DNA of 64,000 bases from CAWHNT01 sp963830775 (GCA_963830775.1 CAWHNT010000037.1:124001-188000), one strand, 5' to 3'. Positions 34,769 to 43,887 are shown, numbered from the stretch's first letter. A program made the numbers and translations. Notes: generated from the sequence alone by a model not told the origin.

Positions 34769-36097
34769 CTAGGCCCCGAGCTCGGCCGGCGACGGCGGCG
34801 GGACGGGAATGCCCTCGCCGCTATACTGCCGCAGCTTGTTGCGTAAGGTGCGGATCGAGATGCCCAGCAGGGTGGCGGCGTGGGTCCGGTTGCCCAGCGT
34901 GTGGCGAAGAGTGTCGATGATCAGCGTGCGCTCGACATCGGCAACGGTCCGGCCGACCAGGGCGGCCGGCATGGCGGCTGACGAGGCGGTCGAGGCGGGC
35001 TTCGTGCCGAGGACGATGTCGTGTGCCTCGATCCGGTCGCCGCGGGCCAGGACGACGGCACGGTGCAGGCAGTTCTCCAGCTCGCGGACGTTGCCCTTCC
35101 AGTGATGCTGCAGCAGTCGGTCCATTGCCGCACGTGAGAGCGGCCGGTCGTCGAGGCCGTTGGCTGCGGCGAGCCGGCTGGAGAAGTGGCGGGCCAGCGC
35201 CTCGACGTCGCGCGGCCGCTCGCGCAGAGGGGGAAGCTGGAGGGTGAGGACGCTGAGCCGGAACAGCAGGTCCTCGCGGAAGCTGCCTTCGGCCACCGCC
35301 TTCTCGAGGTCGCGGTTGCTGGTGGCGATGAGGCGGATATCGACCCGCACCGGCTTCGCCCCGCCGACACGGTCGATCACGCGCTCCTGGACGGCACGCA
35401 GCAGCTTCGCCTGCAGCCGAGGCTCCATCTCGCTGATCTCGTCCAGCAGAAGGGTGCCGCCGTCGGCCTCCTCGAACTTGCCGATCCGGCGGGCGACCGC
35501 GCCCGTGAACGCACCCTTCTCATGGCCGAACAGCTCGGATTCGAGCAGGTTCTCGGGGATGGCGGCACAGTTCACGGCGACGAAGGGCGACCGGGCGCGG
35601 CGGCTGTGCTGGTGGAGAAAGCGCGCCATCATCTCCTTGCCGGTGCCGCTCTCGCCGGTGACCAGGACGCAGGCGTCGGTCGGTGCGAACTGGCGGGCCA
35701 GCGCCAGCACGTCCAGCATGCGCGGGTCCTCGGAGACGAGCTGGCGGCCGCTCTCGCTGACCGCCTCCAGGAGGGCCGCGATCAGGTCAGGATCGGGCGG
35801 CAGGGGCAGGAACTCGCGGGCGCCTGCCCGGATCGCCGCCACGGCCAGACGCGGCTCGGCGTTGATGCCATAGGCCACGATCGGCAGGTGGATGCGCTCG
35901 GCCGCCATCTGGTCGACCAGGAGGCGGATATCCTGGCGGACGTCGATCAGCAGCAGCTCGGCACCCTGTCCCTCGCGCAGGCAGCGCAGCGCCGTCTCGC
36001 TGTCGCGCACGCGGCGCACCTCGGCACCCCGGGCGACGGCAAGCGAGGATGCTTTGTCGAGCTCGGGCGAGCTTTCGCCCACGATCAGCAGCCGCAT
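34769..36097 (-). CDS. flbD: Sigma-54-dependent flagellar activator FlbD
   Basis: 442 residues in three parts. The N-terminal receiver-like domain starts MRLLIVGESS and lacks the acidic pair that normally follows the first strand, so phosphorylation is doubtful. The AAA+ domain has Walker A GESGTGKE at 148-155 and GAFTGA at 195-200, needed to contact sigma-54. The C-terminal Fis-like helix-turn-helix reads THAATLLGISIRTLRNKLRQY. FlbD switches on late, sigma-54-dependent flagellar genes in Caulobacter and relatives, where FliX, not phosphorylation, controls it. The perfect sigma-54 promoter before fliK in this window is a likely target. Confidence 0.92.
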   Translation of the reverse strand: MRLLIVGESSPELDKASSLAVARGAEVRRVRDSETALRCLREGQGAELLLIDVRQDIRLLVDQMAAERIHLPIVAYGINAEPRLAVAAIRAGAREFLPLPPDPDLIAALLEAVSESGRQLVSEDPRMLDVLALARQFAPTDACVLVTGESGTGKEMMARFLHQHSRRARSPFVAVNCAAIPENLLESELFGHEKGAFTGAVARRIGKFEEADGGTLLLDEISEMEPRLQAKLLRAVQERVIDRVGGAKPVRVDIRLIATSNRDLEKAVAEGSFREDLLFRLSVLTLQLPPLRERPRDVEALARHFSSRLAAANGLDDRPLSRAAMDRLLQHHWKGNVRELENCLHRAVVLARGDRIEAHDIVLGTKPASTASSAAMPAALVGRTVADVERTLIIDTLRHTLGNRTHAATLLGISIRTLRNKLRQYSGEGIPVPPPSPAELGA

Positions 36098-36133
36098 GGC
36101 CGAGGGCTCCTCCGTTGGGGGCTTGCCGACACC

Positions 36134-36460
36134 TCAGTGATCGCCCTTGATGATCTCGGTCATGGTGATGCCGAGATGGTCATCGACGATCATCACCTCG
36201 CCCCGGGCGACGAGGCGGTTGTTGACGTAGATGTCGACCGGCTCGCCGACCTTGCGGTCGAGCTCGACCACGGCACCTCGGCCCAGGCGCAGGAGCTGGC
36301 TCACCGGCATGCTGGTCTTGCCCAGCACGGCAGAGAGATGCACCGGCACGTCGTAGACGGCACTCAGCCGATCGATCGACGGTGCCTGGCCGGCGAGCCC
36401 GCCATCCTTCTCCGCCACCGCCAAGGCCAATCCCTGCTGGTCCGGCTCGCCCGTCTTCAT
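36134..36460 (-). CDS. fliN: Flagellar motor switch protein FliN
   Basis: 108 residues with one SpoA/C-ring domain: YDVPVHLSAVLGKTSMPVSQLLRLGRGAVVELDRKVGEPVDIYVNNRLVARGEVM in shortened form, ending with GITMTEII. FliN forms the lower part of the cytoplasmic C ring with FliG and FliM and helps dock export cargo. The ATG at 36460 overlaps the fliH stop (ATGA). The fliM gene is not in this block, as is usual in alphaproteobacteria. Confidence 0.9.
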   Translation of the reverse strand: MKTGEPDQQGLALAVAEKDGGLAGQAPSIDRLSAVYDVPVHLSAVLGKTSMPVSQLLRLGRGAVVELDRKVGEPVDIYVNNRLVARGEVMIVDDHLGITMTEIIKGDH

Positions 36461-37239
36461 GCGCCCATCTCCGCGATCTCGATCCTGTCGATGACATCCT
36501 GCCCAGGCCGCGGGCCGCCTCGCGCGACAGCACCCGCAGCGCCACGAGCCGCCACGGCATCCAAAAGCCGCTCGGCCCAGCCATCGCGCCACAGCACACG
36601 CACTTCGCCGCGCCGCAGGGTCGTGCTGGGCCGAACCTCGATGGCACCGGCGCAGCCGCAGGCGTCGGCGATGCCGGTGAGCTCGGCCCGCACCATGGCC
36701 TCGTCCTCTGCCGGCACCTCGATGGTGACCTCGGGCTCGGCGCGCAGCTCGGCCAGGAGATCGCCCAGGATGCCCATGGCCACGGCGGTCGGGTTCTGCC
36801 GGAGCGCGTCATGGGCGATGGCACGGCCCAGCTCGGCCCCGATCGCCACGGCCTCGGCCTCGAGCTCGGCCCGGCGTGCGGCGAGCGTGGCAGCGAGACC
36901 GGTGAGAGAGGAGGCCAGGCGCGCCTGCAGGGCTGCGCTGTCGCGCGCCTGGTCGTCCCGCAAGCGTGCGGTAGCCTCCGCTGCCGCCTCGGCCGCTGCC
37001 GCCGCGCAGAGGCGGGCGAGCTCGGCCTCGGAGAAGAGGAGTGCCGGCTCGGCTGCCGGGGCTGCCCTCGGGGTCATCGGGGGACGGGCGAGCTCTGCCA
37101 GCTCCGGCCAGCACAGGTTGCGGGCCTGCTCGCCGCTTGGGCCGCGGCGCGCGTCGCGCGTCCAGAGCATCGCGACGTCCGCTGCCGGCATCACCGGCGT
37201 GCGCCCTGCCGCCGGCTCGACGTCAATAAACGAGCGCAT
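36457..37239 (-). CDS. fliH: Flagellar assembly protein FliH
   Basis: 260 residues. Divergent in sequence, but the order fliF-fliG-fliH-fliN and the composition fit FliH. There is a short N-terminal segment with conserved tryptophans, a long alanine-rich helix (residues about 70-150), and a C-terminal ATPase-regulator-like domain with EVRPSTTLRRGEVRVLWRDGW. FliH binds the export ATPase FliI and tethers it to the C ring. The start ATG 37239 lies 17 bases inside the end of fliG. Confidence 0.8.
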   Translation of the reverse strand: MRSFIDVEPAAGRTPVMPAADVAMLWTRDARRGPSGEQARNLCWPELAELARPPMTPRAAPAAEPALLFSEAELARLCAAAAAEAAAEATARLRDDQARDSAALQARLASSLTGLAATLAARRAELEAEAVAIGAELGRAIAHDALRQNPTAVAMGILGDLLAELRAEPEVTIEVPAEDEAMVRAELTGIADACGCAGAIEVRPSTTLRRGEVRVLWRDGWAERLLDAVAARGAAGAVARGGPRPGQDVIDRIEIAEMGA

Positions 37240-38233
37240 CGTCTTTGCCGTCCGCCAGGAAGATCTCGCCGGTTGCCGCCAGCTCCTTGGCCAGGTTGAC
37301 CATGAACAGCTGCGCCTCCTCGACATCGCGCAGCCGCACTGGCCCCATGGTCTGCATCTCCTCGCGGAGGATCTTGGAGCCGCGCTCGGACATGTTGCTC
37401 AGGAAGAGCTCCTTCAGGCGCTCGGTCGCACCCTTGAGGGCCACCGCCAGGCGATCATTGCCCGTGGCCCGGAGCAGGGCCTGGATCCCCTGGCCGTCGA
37501 GGCGGGCCAGATCCTCGAAGGTGAACATGAGGGCCCGGATCCGCTCTGCCGCTTCCTTGTGGCGCTCCTCGAGCGCGGCCATGAACCGGGCCTCGGTGCC
37601 GCGGTCGAAGAAGTTGAAGATCTCGGCCATCACCTCGTGATTGTCGCGCCGGTTGGTGCGGGCGAGGTTGGTCATGAACTCGGCCCGCAGCGTGCGCTCG
37701 ACATCGGCCAGGATCTCCTTCTGGACCACCTCCATCCGCAACATCCGCAGCACGACCTCGAGCGCCACGTCCTCGGGCATGTGCGAGAGCACGCGGGCCG
37801 CATGCGACGGCTCCAGTCGCGACAGCACCACGGCCACGGTCTGGGGGTATTCGTTCTTCAGGTACGAGGCGAGCACACCCTCGTTGACGTTGCCGAGCTT
37901 GTCCCAGACGGTCCGGCCGGCAGGGCCGCGCAACTCCTCCATGATGGTGTCGACGCGACCCGGCTCGAGGAAGCGCAGCAGCAGCTTCTCGGTCATGTCG
38001 AAGCCGCCGACCACGCCGCCCGGGCTGGAGAGCCGGTCGCCGAAGTCGCGCAGGAGCCGCTCGACGATCTCGGCATCGACCCGGCCCAGCAGCGACATGG
38101 TCTGCGAGATCTCGATCACCTCGTCGAGCTCGAGCTTGGCGAAGACCGGTGCTGCCTGCTCCTCGCCCAGCGCCAGCATCAAGATCGCCGCCTTCTCGGC
38201 ACCGGTCAGGGTCTCAAACCGTTCCGCGGGCAT
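37223..38233 (-). CDS. fliG: Flagellar motor switch protein FliG
   Basis: 336 residues, the normal size. The three FliG domains can be followed: the N-terminal FliF-binding part (LTGAEKAAILMLALGEEQAA), the middle domain with the EHPQ-like patch written here as EYPQTVAVVLSRLEPSHAA, and the C-terminal torque domain (MFTFEDLARLDGQGIQALLR; KGATERLKELFLSNMSERG) with the charged residues that face the stator. It starts seven bases after fliF ends. Confidence 0.95.
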   Translation of the reverse strand: MPAERFETLTGAEKAAILMLALGEEQAAPVFAKLELDEVIEISQTMSLLGRVDAEIVERLLRDFGDRLSSPGGVVGGFDMTEKLLLRFLEPGRVDTIMEELRGPAGRTVWDKLGNVNEGVLASYLKNEYPQTVAVVLSRLEPSHAARVLSHMPEDVALEVVLRMLRMEVVQKEILADVERTLRAEFMTNLARTNRRDNHEVMAEIFNFFDRGTEARFMAALEERHKEAAERIRALMFTFEDLARLDGQGIQALLRATGNDRLAVALKGATERLKELFLSNMSERGSKILREEMQTMGPVRLRDVEEAQLFMVNLAKELAATGEIFLADGKDDALVY

Positions 38234-38239
38234 CGCACC

Positions 38240-39949
38240 TCACTTCCCGTGCAGCCAGCTGCGCACGACGCGCACGGCCTCGTCCGGATGCTGGTTGACG
38301 AACCCCGCCACCTCCTCGACCAGCGACGCCTTGACCTGGCCCAGCACGTTGCGCAGCGCCACGGTGGTGCCGGGCCCGTCCGCAAGCCTGGCCGTGCCGT
38401 CCTCGAGGAGCGGCTCCCCGGCCCCCGGATCGGCGGCGGTCTGGGCCAGGAGCGGCGTCGCCACGCCGGTGAGAGTGCTGACCGAGGGGGCAGGCTCCTG
38501 GCTCGGGAAGAGCCGGCGCAGGAGCGGACGCACGCCCAGGAGCAGCACCAGGAGGGTGAGCAGGGCGTAGGTCGCAAGCTCGGCTGCGCGCCAGTAGCTC
38601 TCATGCGGCAGGCCCAGGAGCGTGTCCTCGGCCTCGGCCGCGAGGTCCGGCTGAACGAAGCGCCGGCTGACGATCTCGACGCGGTCGCCACGCCCATCAT
38701 CGAGACCCGCGGCGCCACGGACGAGGGCCTCCAGCTGCTGCAGCTCCTCGGCACTGCGCGGCTCGTGCACGACCGTGCCGTCCGGCTGGGTGCGCTGGGT
38801 GCCATCGACCTGGACCGCGATCGAGAGGCGGCGAAGAGCACCACCGCGGTGGGTCTGGTTCCGCACCACGCGTGAGATCTCGTAGTTGACCACTTCCTCG
38901 GTGCGGTTCGAACGCTCGCTGCTGGAAGGTTGGCCGGGCTCCTGCTGCTGCGTCCGCTCGGTCGGCAGGTTGTTGGCGACGGAGACCTGGCCCTCGTTGC
39001 GCCGTTCAGCGGAGTCGCTCCGCTCCTCGGTGGTCTGAGTGCTCCGGACAACCTGGCTTGCCGGATCATAGGTCTCGGTGGTGGTCGCGATCTCGTCGAA
39101 GTCGATCTCGGCCGAGACCTCGGCGTCGACCCGGCCCGGGCCCACGCTACGCTCGAGGAGCTGGACGATCTTGGCCTTCAGCCGCTCCTCGAGCGCAATC
39201 CGGTATTCCTCCGCGTCGCCGGCAGCGAAGCCGCCCGGGCCCGAGCCCTGGGCCAGCAGGTTGCCGCTGTCGTCGACCAGGGTGACCTGCTCCGGCGAGA
39301 GGTCCGGCACGGCCGCTGCCACCAGGTGCTTGATCCCGGCGACCTGCCGCTTGTCCAGCTCGCCCCCTCGCAGCGAGAGGACGATCGAGGCCGAGGACGG
39401 CTTGGCCTGCCGGGCAAAGAGCTCGCGCCTGGGGAGGTTGATGTGGACCCGGGCCGAGCGCACCTGCCGGAGGGTGCCGATCGACCGCGCAAGCTCGCCC
39501 TCGATGGCGCGATGAAGGTTGATGTTGGCCTGCAGCTCGCTCGTGCCGAAGGGTCCTGCCCGGTCGAGCAGCTCGTAGCCTACGGCCGACCCGACCGGCA
39601 TGCCCTCCTCGGCCAGGCTCATGCGAAGGCGGAGGACCCGATCGGCCGGGACCATGACGGCATCGCCGCCGGCACTCAGCCGGTAGGGCACGCCCATCTC
39701 GTCCAGGCGCTGGACGAGGCGCTGGCTGTCGCTGAGCTCGAGCCCGGCGAACAGCAGCGTATAGTCGGGAGCGCTTGCCCGCCAAATGATGAAGGCGAAG
39801 AAGGCGGCCAGCGCCAGGGCCACCCCGCCCAGGGCCGCTATCCGGCCGGGGCCGAGTGCCCGCAGGAAGCCCAGGGCACCGGCCGGCCGCTCCTGCGGCG
39901 TGGCCGAACCGCCCGCAACCTCCAGCTCCGCTCTCGCTTTCGCGTCCAT
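38240..39949 (-). CDS. fliF: Flagellar MS-ring protein FliF
   Basis: 569 residues. One membrane segment lies near residues 32-52 (IAALGGVALALAAFFAFIIW) and another around 460-478 (ATYALLTLLVLLLGVRPLL), with the periplasmic YscJ/FliF domains between them (LDEMGVPYRLSAGGDAVMVP; ARVHINLPRRELFARQAKPS). The C-terminal tail that binds FliG is present (VEEVAGFVNQHPDEAVRVVRSWL). FliF forms the base ring on which the flagellum is built. A CtrA-like box lies 60-70 bases before the start. Confidence 0.95.
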   Translation of the reverse strand: MDAKARAELEVAGGSATPQERPAGALGFLRALGPGRIAALGGVALALAAFFAFIIWRASAPDYTLLFAGLELSDSQRLVQRLDEMGVPYRLSAGGDAVMVPADRVLRLRMSLAEEGMPVGSAVGYELLDRAGPFGTSELQANINLHRAIEGELARSIGTLRQVRSARVHINLPRRELFARQAKPSSASIVLSLRGGELDKRQVAGIKHLVAAAVPDLSPEQVTLVDDSGNLLAQGSGPGGFAAGDAEEYRIALEERLKAKIVQLLERSVGPGRVDAEVSAEIDFDEIATTTETYDPASQVVRSTQTTEERSDSAERRNEGQVSVANNLPTERTQQQEPGQPSSSERSNRTEEVVNYEISRVVRNQTHRGGALRRLSIAVQVDGTQRTQPDGTVVHEPRSAEELQQLEALVRGAAGLDDGRGDRVEIVSRRFVQPDLAAEAEDTLLGLPHESYWRAAELATYALLTLLVLLLGVRPLLRRLFPSQEPAPSVSTLTGVATPLLAQTAADPGAGEPLLEDGTARLADGPGTTVALRNVLGQVKASLVEEVAGFVNQHPDEAVRVVRSWLHGK

Positions 39950-40007
39950 GGCCTGCCCCGCTCCCCGACCCTTGCCGGGAGCCGAGCCGAGGTTACGGCC
40001 GACATGC

Positions 40008-40022
40008 TGAACGAATAGTTAA
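40008..40022 (-). promoter_or_regulatory. Candidate CtrA box upstream of fliF
   Basis: Read on the minus strand this is TTAA-CTATTCG-TTCA, one mismatch from the CtrA consensus TTAA-N7-TTAA. It overlaps the sciP stop codon and ends about 60 bases before the fliF ATG. In Caulobacter relatives CtrA turns on the fliF operon from such a box. One-off motifs of this length can arise by chance, so this is a candidate. Confidence 0.45.
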
Positions 40023-40324
40023 GAGCGCTCCTGCGGTGCTGCTGGCCGACCGGCGCGCGGGACATCCTTCAGCCGGGTCACACGCAGGCCCCGGGCACCC
40101 AGATGGTCCATCGCGCGTTCCCAGGAGCTGAACTCCTCGGGCGAGATATTGTAGCGCCGACACGCATCCTCGAAGCTCAGGCGACCTGCGCGCACGGCCT
40201 CGACCACCTGCGCCTTGCGCCGGTACACCCATCGCAGCGTGTCGGGCGGCGGCAGATCGCCGAGGCTGCCCTCGTCGCCGCTCCTGGGAACATCCGGCGT
40301 TCCCCGTCCTGTCCGCTCCACCAT
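40019..40324 (-). CDS. sciP: SciP-like CtrA inhibitory protein (DUF1153)
   Basis: 101 residues. The DUF1153 core is clear: LGDLPPPDTLRWVYRRKAQVVEAVRAGRLSFEDACRRY followed by SPEEFSSWERAMDHLGARGLRVTR, a helix-turn-helix. In Caulobacter SciP binds CtrA and blocks its activation of target genes, including flagellar ones, in G1 cells. Its place directly ahead of fliF in a flagellar cluster supports a similar role. ATG 40324; the upstream 150 bases hold no gene. Confidence 0.85.
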   Translation of the reverse strand: MVERTGRGTPDVPRSGDEGSLGDLPPPDTLRWVYRRKAQVVEAVRAGRLSFEDACRRYNISPEEFSSWERAMDHLGARGLRVTRLKDVPRAGRPAAPQERS

Positions 40325-40480
40325 GAGGCATCTCCGCCAAGCTCTGGTTTCTCGTGCCAGCGCCTTGTTCCCTCTCTTCTACGGCACTCAGCTTAAAGAA
40401 GTGCAAACAAAGTTGCCGGTTTGAAGTTAAGGCATGTAAACCAATAGTCTCCCGGCAAGAGACCTCCTCATGGCACATAC

Positions 40481-41818
40481 TCAACGACTGATGCGAATAA
40501 GCTCGTCCAGCATCTCATCTGCGGTTGTGATGACACGGGCGTTGGCGGAATAGGCGCGCTGCGTCACGATCATTCGGGTGAACTCGTCGGCGAGATCGAT
40601 GTTCGCGGCCTCGAGGGCCGATGGCGTCACGGTGCCCGCCCCGCCGGACCCGGCGGCCCGCAGGTTGAACTCACCCGACGCGTCGGTCTGCGCGTAGACA
40701 TTGCCGGAGTGGGCTTCCAGGGCCCCCGGGCTCGCGAACGTGGCGATCGGCAGGCGATAGAGCCGGCGCTGCTCGCCGTTGGTGAACGAGCCCAGGACGT
40801 AGCCTTCCTCATCGATCGCGACGCCGTTGAGCTCGCCGACCTCGGCTCCGTTCTGGGTGACGAAGGCGACGTCGGTGGGGCTCGAGAACTGACCCAGGCC
40901 ATTGGTCTCGCCCACGGTGCCGAAGTCGAAGGTGATCTCGCTCGGATCGGCACCGGTAGCGACGGCCCAGGTGGCCTGGACGGAGCCGGCGGCGGCACCC
41001 GCCGCGACAGGTGCCACGTTCACCGCACCGAGGCTGCCGTCGCCGTTGAAGGTCACCGTGCCGCTCGCCAGGAGGCCGTCGGGGTGGGTCGCGGGATCGA
41101 GGTCGGCCGCTTCCCCGTAGACCTCGACCGCCCAGTTGGCCGTCGGACCGGTGCGCAGGAAGGCGAGCGTGACGTCGTGCGGCCGGCCCAGGCTGTCATA
41201 GACCTGCACGGCCCGGGTGAAGCTCGGCTGGACGGGATTGGCACCGCCGTTCGCGTTGGCGGCAAGGTCGCCGGCGGCGTAGGCGCCCACATACGGCCCC
41301 TGATCGGCGTTCAGGTTGGCGCCGATGCTGACGGCCGTGGTCGGCCGGGCCACCCCGGCGATGCCGCGAACGTTCACGGTCTCCAGCTGGTTGATGTCGA
41401 CGACCTGCTGATCGGCGTCGAGCGCCCAGCCCTGCACGTAGAAGCCCGATGCCGTGCGCAGATTGCCCAGATGGTCGGGCGTGAAGGAGCCGGCACGGGT
41501 GTAGAGCTGCTGACCTGCAGCGTCGGGGGCGCTGTTGACCACGAAGAAGCCGGGCCCGGAGATGGCGGCATCGGTGGGCGAGGCTGTGCCCTGGATCAGC
41601 CCCTGCACGCCGACGCTCTGGCCGGTGATCGCCCGCACGCCGCCCGGGCTGTAGCTGTTCGGTCCGCTCCGGCCGGTGACCAGGCTCGAGAACTGCGGCA
41701 GCGAGGCTTTGTAGGCCGGCGTGTTCACGTTGGCCACATTGTCCGAGATCATGCCCATCGCACGGCTCTGGGCGGAAAGGCCGGCCACGCCTGAGAACAG
41801 CGAGCCATACAAGCTCAT
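40481..41818 (-). CDS. flgE: Flagellar hook protein FlgE
   Basis: 445 residues. The N-terminus has the rod/hook motif YGSLFSGVAGLSAQSRAMGMISDNVANVNTPAYK and the C-terminus the matching ANIDLADEFTRMIVTQRAYSANARVI, which pack into the D0 core. The centre contains the variable hook domains with FVTQNGAEVGELNGVAIDEEG. FlgE polymerises into the hook on the scaffold supplied by FlgD. It lies 32 bases after flgD in a fliK-flgD-flgE operon. Confidence 0.95.
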   Translation of the reverse strand: MSLYGSLFSGVAGLSAQSRAMGMISDNVANVNTPAYKASLPQFSSLVTGRSGPNSYSPGGVRAITGQSVGVQGLIQGTASPTDAAISGPGFFVVNSAPDAAGQQLYTRAGSFTPDHLGNLRTASGFYVQGWALDADQQVVDINQLETVNVRGIAGVARPTTAVSIGANLNADQGPYVGAYAAGDLAANANGGANPVQPSFTRAVQVYDSLGRPHDVTLAFLRTGPTANWAVEVYGEAADLDPATHPDGLLASGTVTFNGDGSLGAVNVAPVAAGAAAGSVQATWAVATGADPSEITFDFGTVGETNGLGQFSSPTDVAFVTQNGAEVGELNGVAIDEEGYVLGSFTNGEQRRLYRLPIATFASPGALEAHSGNVYAQTDASGEFNLRAAGSGGAGTVTPSALEAANIDLADEFTRMIVTQRAYSANARVITTADEMLDELIRISR

Positions 41819-41850
41819 CGGGGCTTCCTCCGTCTTCTCGACAGGTTGAT

Positions 41851-42525
41851 TCAGGTGACAGCAGCCGGCATGCGGCTGACCGTACGCACTTGCTCGAGCG
41901 GCACCGGCACGCCGCCGATCACGAGCCGCAGACCGTCCGAATCGGTCTCGATCGCCTCGACCCGGCCCTGCGTCTCGCGATCGACCTGCAGCGCCTTGCC
42001 CTCGGCATCGTTTGCCCGGATCTCGATCTTGTAGAGCCCGGCGCCGGCTCGCGAGCCGTCCAGCTTGCGCCCATCCCAGCTGTAGCCGTGGCCGCCCGCG
42101 CCCACGGAGCCCGTTCCCTGGTGGACAACGGCGCCGTTGGCGTCGCGGATCGTGATCGCGACCTCGTCGGCCGCCTGGGGCAGGCTGTACTCGATGGCGG
42201 CATTGCCCTCCGTGCCGAGCTGGACCTGGCTGGCGCTGAAGGCGACGTCGAGGCCGATGAAGCCCAGTGCCGAGGTGAGCGAGCTGCTCTCGATCAGGCC
42301 GGTCAGCTGCTTGAGCTGGTTGTTGGTCTGGATCGCCTGCTCGACCGAGCTGAACTGGACCAGCTGGTTGGTGAACTGGGTGGCATCCAAGGGCGAGAGC
42401 GGGTCCTGGTGCGCCAGCTGGGCGGTGAGGAGTTGCAGGAACGAGTTGAAGCTGGCCGCGATCGAGCTCGTGGGCTGAGGCTTCGAGCCGGCGGCGGTAG
42501 CGGAGGTGGTGGCGGCAATAACCAT
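41851..42525 (-). CDS. flgD: Flagellar hook assembly scaffold FlgD
   Basis: 224 residues. The N-terminal export and assembly motif is strong: FLQLLTAQLAHQDPLSPLDATQFTNQLVQFSSVEQAIQ in shortened form. The C-terminal Fn3/tudor-like part has GYSWDGRKLDGSRAGAGLYKIEI. FlgD caps the growing hook and is later discarded. It lies between fliK and flgE, as in most flagellar late-hook operons. Confidence 0.94.
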   Translation of the reverse strand: MVIAATTSATAAGSKPQPTSSIAASFNSFLQLLTAQLAHQDPLSPLDATQFTNQLVQFSSVEQAIQTNNQLKQLTGLIESSSLTSALGFIGLDVAFSASQVQLGTEGNAAIEYSLPQAADEVAITIRDANGAVVHQGTGSVGAGGHGYSWDGRKLDGSRAGAGLYKIEIRANDAEGKALQVDRETQGRVEAIETDSDGLRLVIGGVPVPLEQVRTVSRMPAAVT

Positions 42526-42549
42526 GCGGGTGCCTCGGCGGGCTCGTGG

Positions 42550-43754
42550 TCAGACGCTGAGATCGAGCAGGCCGCGCGACCGGCGGCGGCTGCTGCCGCC
42601 GGCCGCGATCGGTCGCACGGGTGAGGCTGCCTCGGGCTGTGCTGAGGCCCGCGCGGAGCCTCCGCCCGGCTGGCCGCCCTCGCGTCGCAGGCTGAAGCTC
42701 AGGCCGGCATTGGCGAGCTGCAGCCCGCTGCCGACCAGCATCTGCTCGAGCCCGCGCGCGTCGCGCTGGAGCAGGCTCAGCGTGTCGGGCCGCTCGATCG
42801 CGAAGGCGGCATGCAGCTTGCCGCCTTCGTCGACGCGCAGGGCCACCTCGACACGGCCAAGCTCGGCAGGGTCGAGCTGCAGTGTCAGCCGGTCCTGCTG
42901 CTGCGCCACCGCAGCGACGATGCCGGTCGTGAGATGCGGGAGCGTCACCCGCGGCAGAGCCGGTGGGGAAGCCGCTGCGACCGAAGCCGCTGGCGGGCCC
43001 ATGTCATGCGTGGCCACGGTGCCGTGATGCGCGATCGGTGGGATTCCTGCCGCTCTGTCCGCAGGAACCGGTTGTGGTCCCTGGTCCAGCGTCGGGCCGG
43101 CCGCATCCGCCGTGGCGATGGCGATGGCGAGGACGCCGCCGGCACGCTTGGGCTGTCGTCGCTTTCCGCGCGGGCAGGGGCCACTTCGGACGGGTCCGCG
43201 CCCTTCGCCGTTGGAAGTTCATTCGGAACCGCTGGCGTGGGAGCCGGCGCGGCGGTGACGCCCGGACGGGCGCTGCTCGGAGGCTGCTCGTTGGCGGCGC
43301 TCAGCTCGGGAATGATCAGGTCGGGCGTGGTGGCATCCTGCTCCGCCAATGCCGCCACGAGTGCCGTGACCGGGGTCGGTGCCGAGGCAGTCGGCGCAGC
43401 CTCTGCCGGTGCCACGGCCGGAACCGGCACGGATGGTTGCACGGTCGGGGCAGCCGGCACTGCCACCGGCACCGCGACCTGAGCGGGCTCGGACGCCGAT
43501 TGCGCCAGGAACGGCGGTGCCGCAGGTGCTGCCGCAACCACGCCCGGACCGACTGCTCTGGCCGGTCCGGCAGCGGGCCCCGCGTCGGCCGTCACGGCCT
43601 CACCAGCCTGCGGAGCCGGATTGGCCGGCTGAACGCCGACCATGGCCGCCATGAGGACGGCCAGGAACGACGCGGCCGCGGGGTCGGTGCCGGCGGCTTG
43701 CGGCTCGGCCTGGGCTGGCAGGAGGAGGGTTGGCGTGGCGATCGCGGACAGCAT
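42550..43754 (-). CDS. fliK: Flagellar hook-length control protein FliK, one frame change
   Basis: About 400 residues. A long proline/alanine-rich N-terminal ruler region is followed by the conserved Flag_hook domain in the second frame: RLTLQLDPAELGRVEVALRV, then IERPDTLSLLQRDARGLEQML. The frames meet near 43131-43145, in a repeated GCGATG/CGCC tract, where one base lost (or two gained) restores PAAVLAIAIATADAAG-like reading. FliK measures the hook and flips export specificity through FlhB. The ATG at 43754 lies only about four bases from the transcription start predicted for the sigma-54 promoter, so the message may be almost leaderless. Confidence 0.8.
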
Positions 43755-43768
43755 GATGGGCCGTCATG

Positions 43769-43784
43769 TGCAACGAGCGTGCCA
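43769..43784 (-). promoter_or_regulatory. Sigma-54 promoter of the fliK-flgD-flgE operon
   Basis: On the minus strand the sequence TGGCACG-CTCG-TTGCA matches the sigma-54 consensus TGGCACG-N4-TTGCW at every specified base, with the -24 GG and -12 GC correctly spaced. It lies just before fliK and points towards it. The activator FlbD with an intact GAFTGA loop is encoded 8 kb away, and fliK-flgDE operons are sigma-54 controlled in Caulobacter. Confidence 0.88.
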
Positions 43785-43887
43785 CGGCGCCGATTTCTTC
43801 GGCCCTCTTGGGGAGGGTCTCTGCCGACAGCGACTCCGCTAGGAAAATGCTGCCGGGCGGGAGCCTGTTTCTGCCGGGTCGGGTCGG

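Noticed and set aside
32114..34846. 910-codon open frame on the plus strand opposite flhF and flhA
   Set aside because: It lies fully antisense to two certain flagellar genes and has no domain pattern.
35186..38875. 1229-codon open frame on the plus strand
   Set aside because: It runs antisense to flbD, fliN, fliH, fliG and part of fliF; its length is a composition effect.
40390..40440. Sigma-54-like GG/GC pair upstream of sciP
   Set aside because: The spacing between GG and GC is eleven bases where ten are required, and the other consensus bases match poorly.
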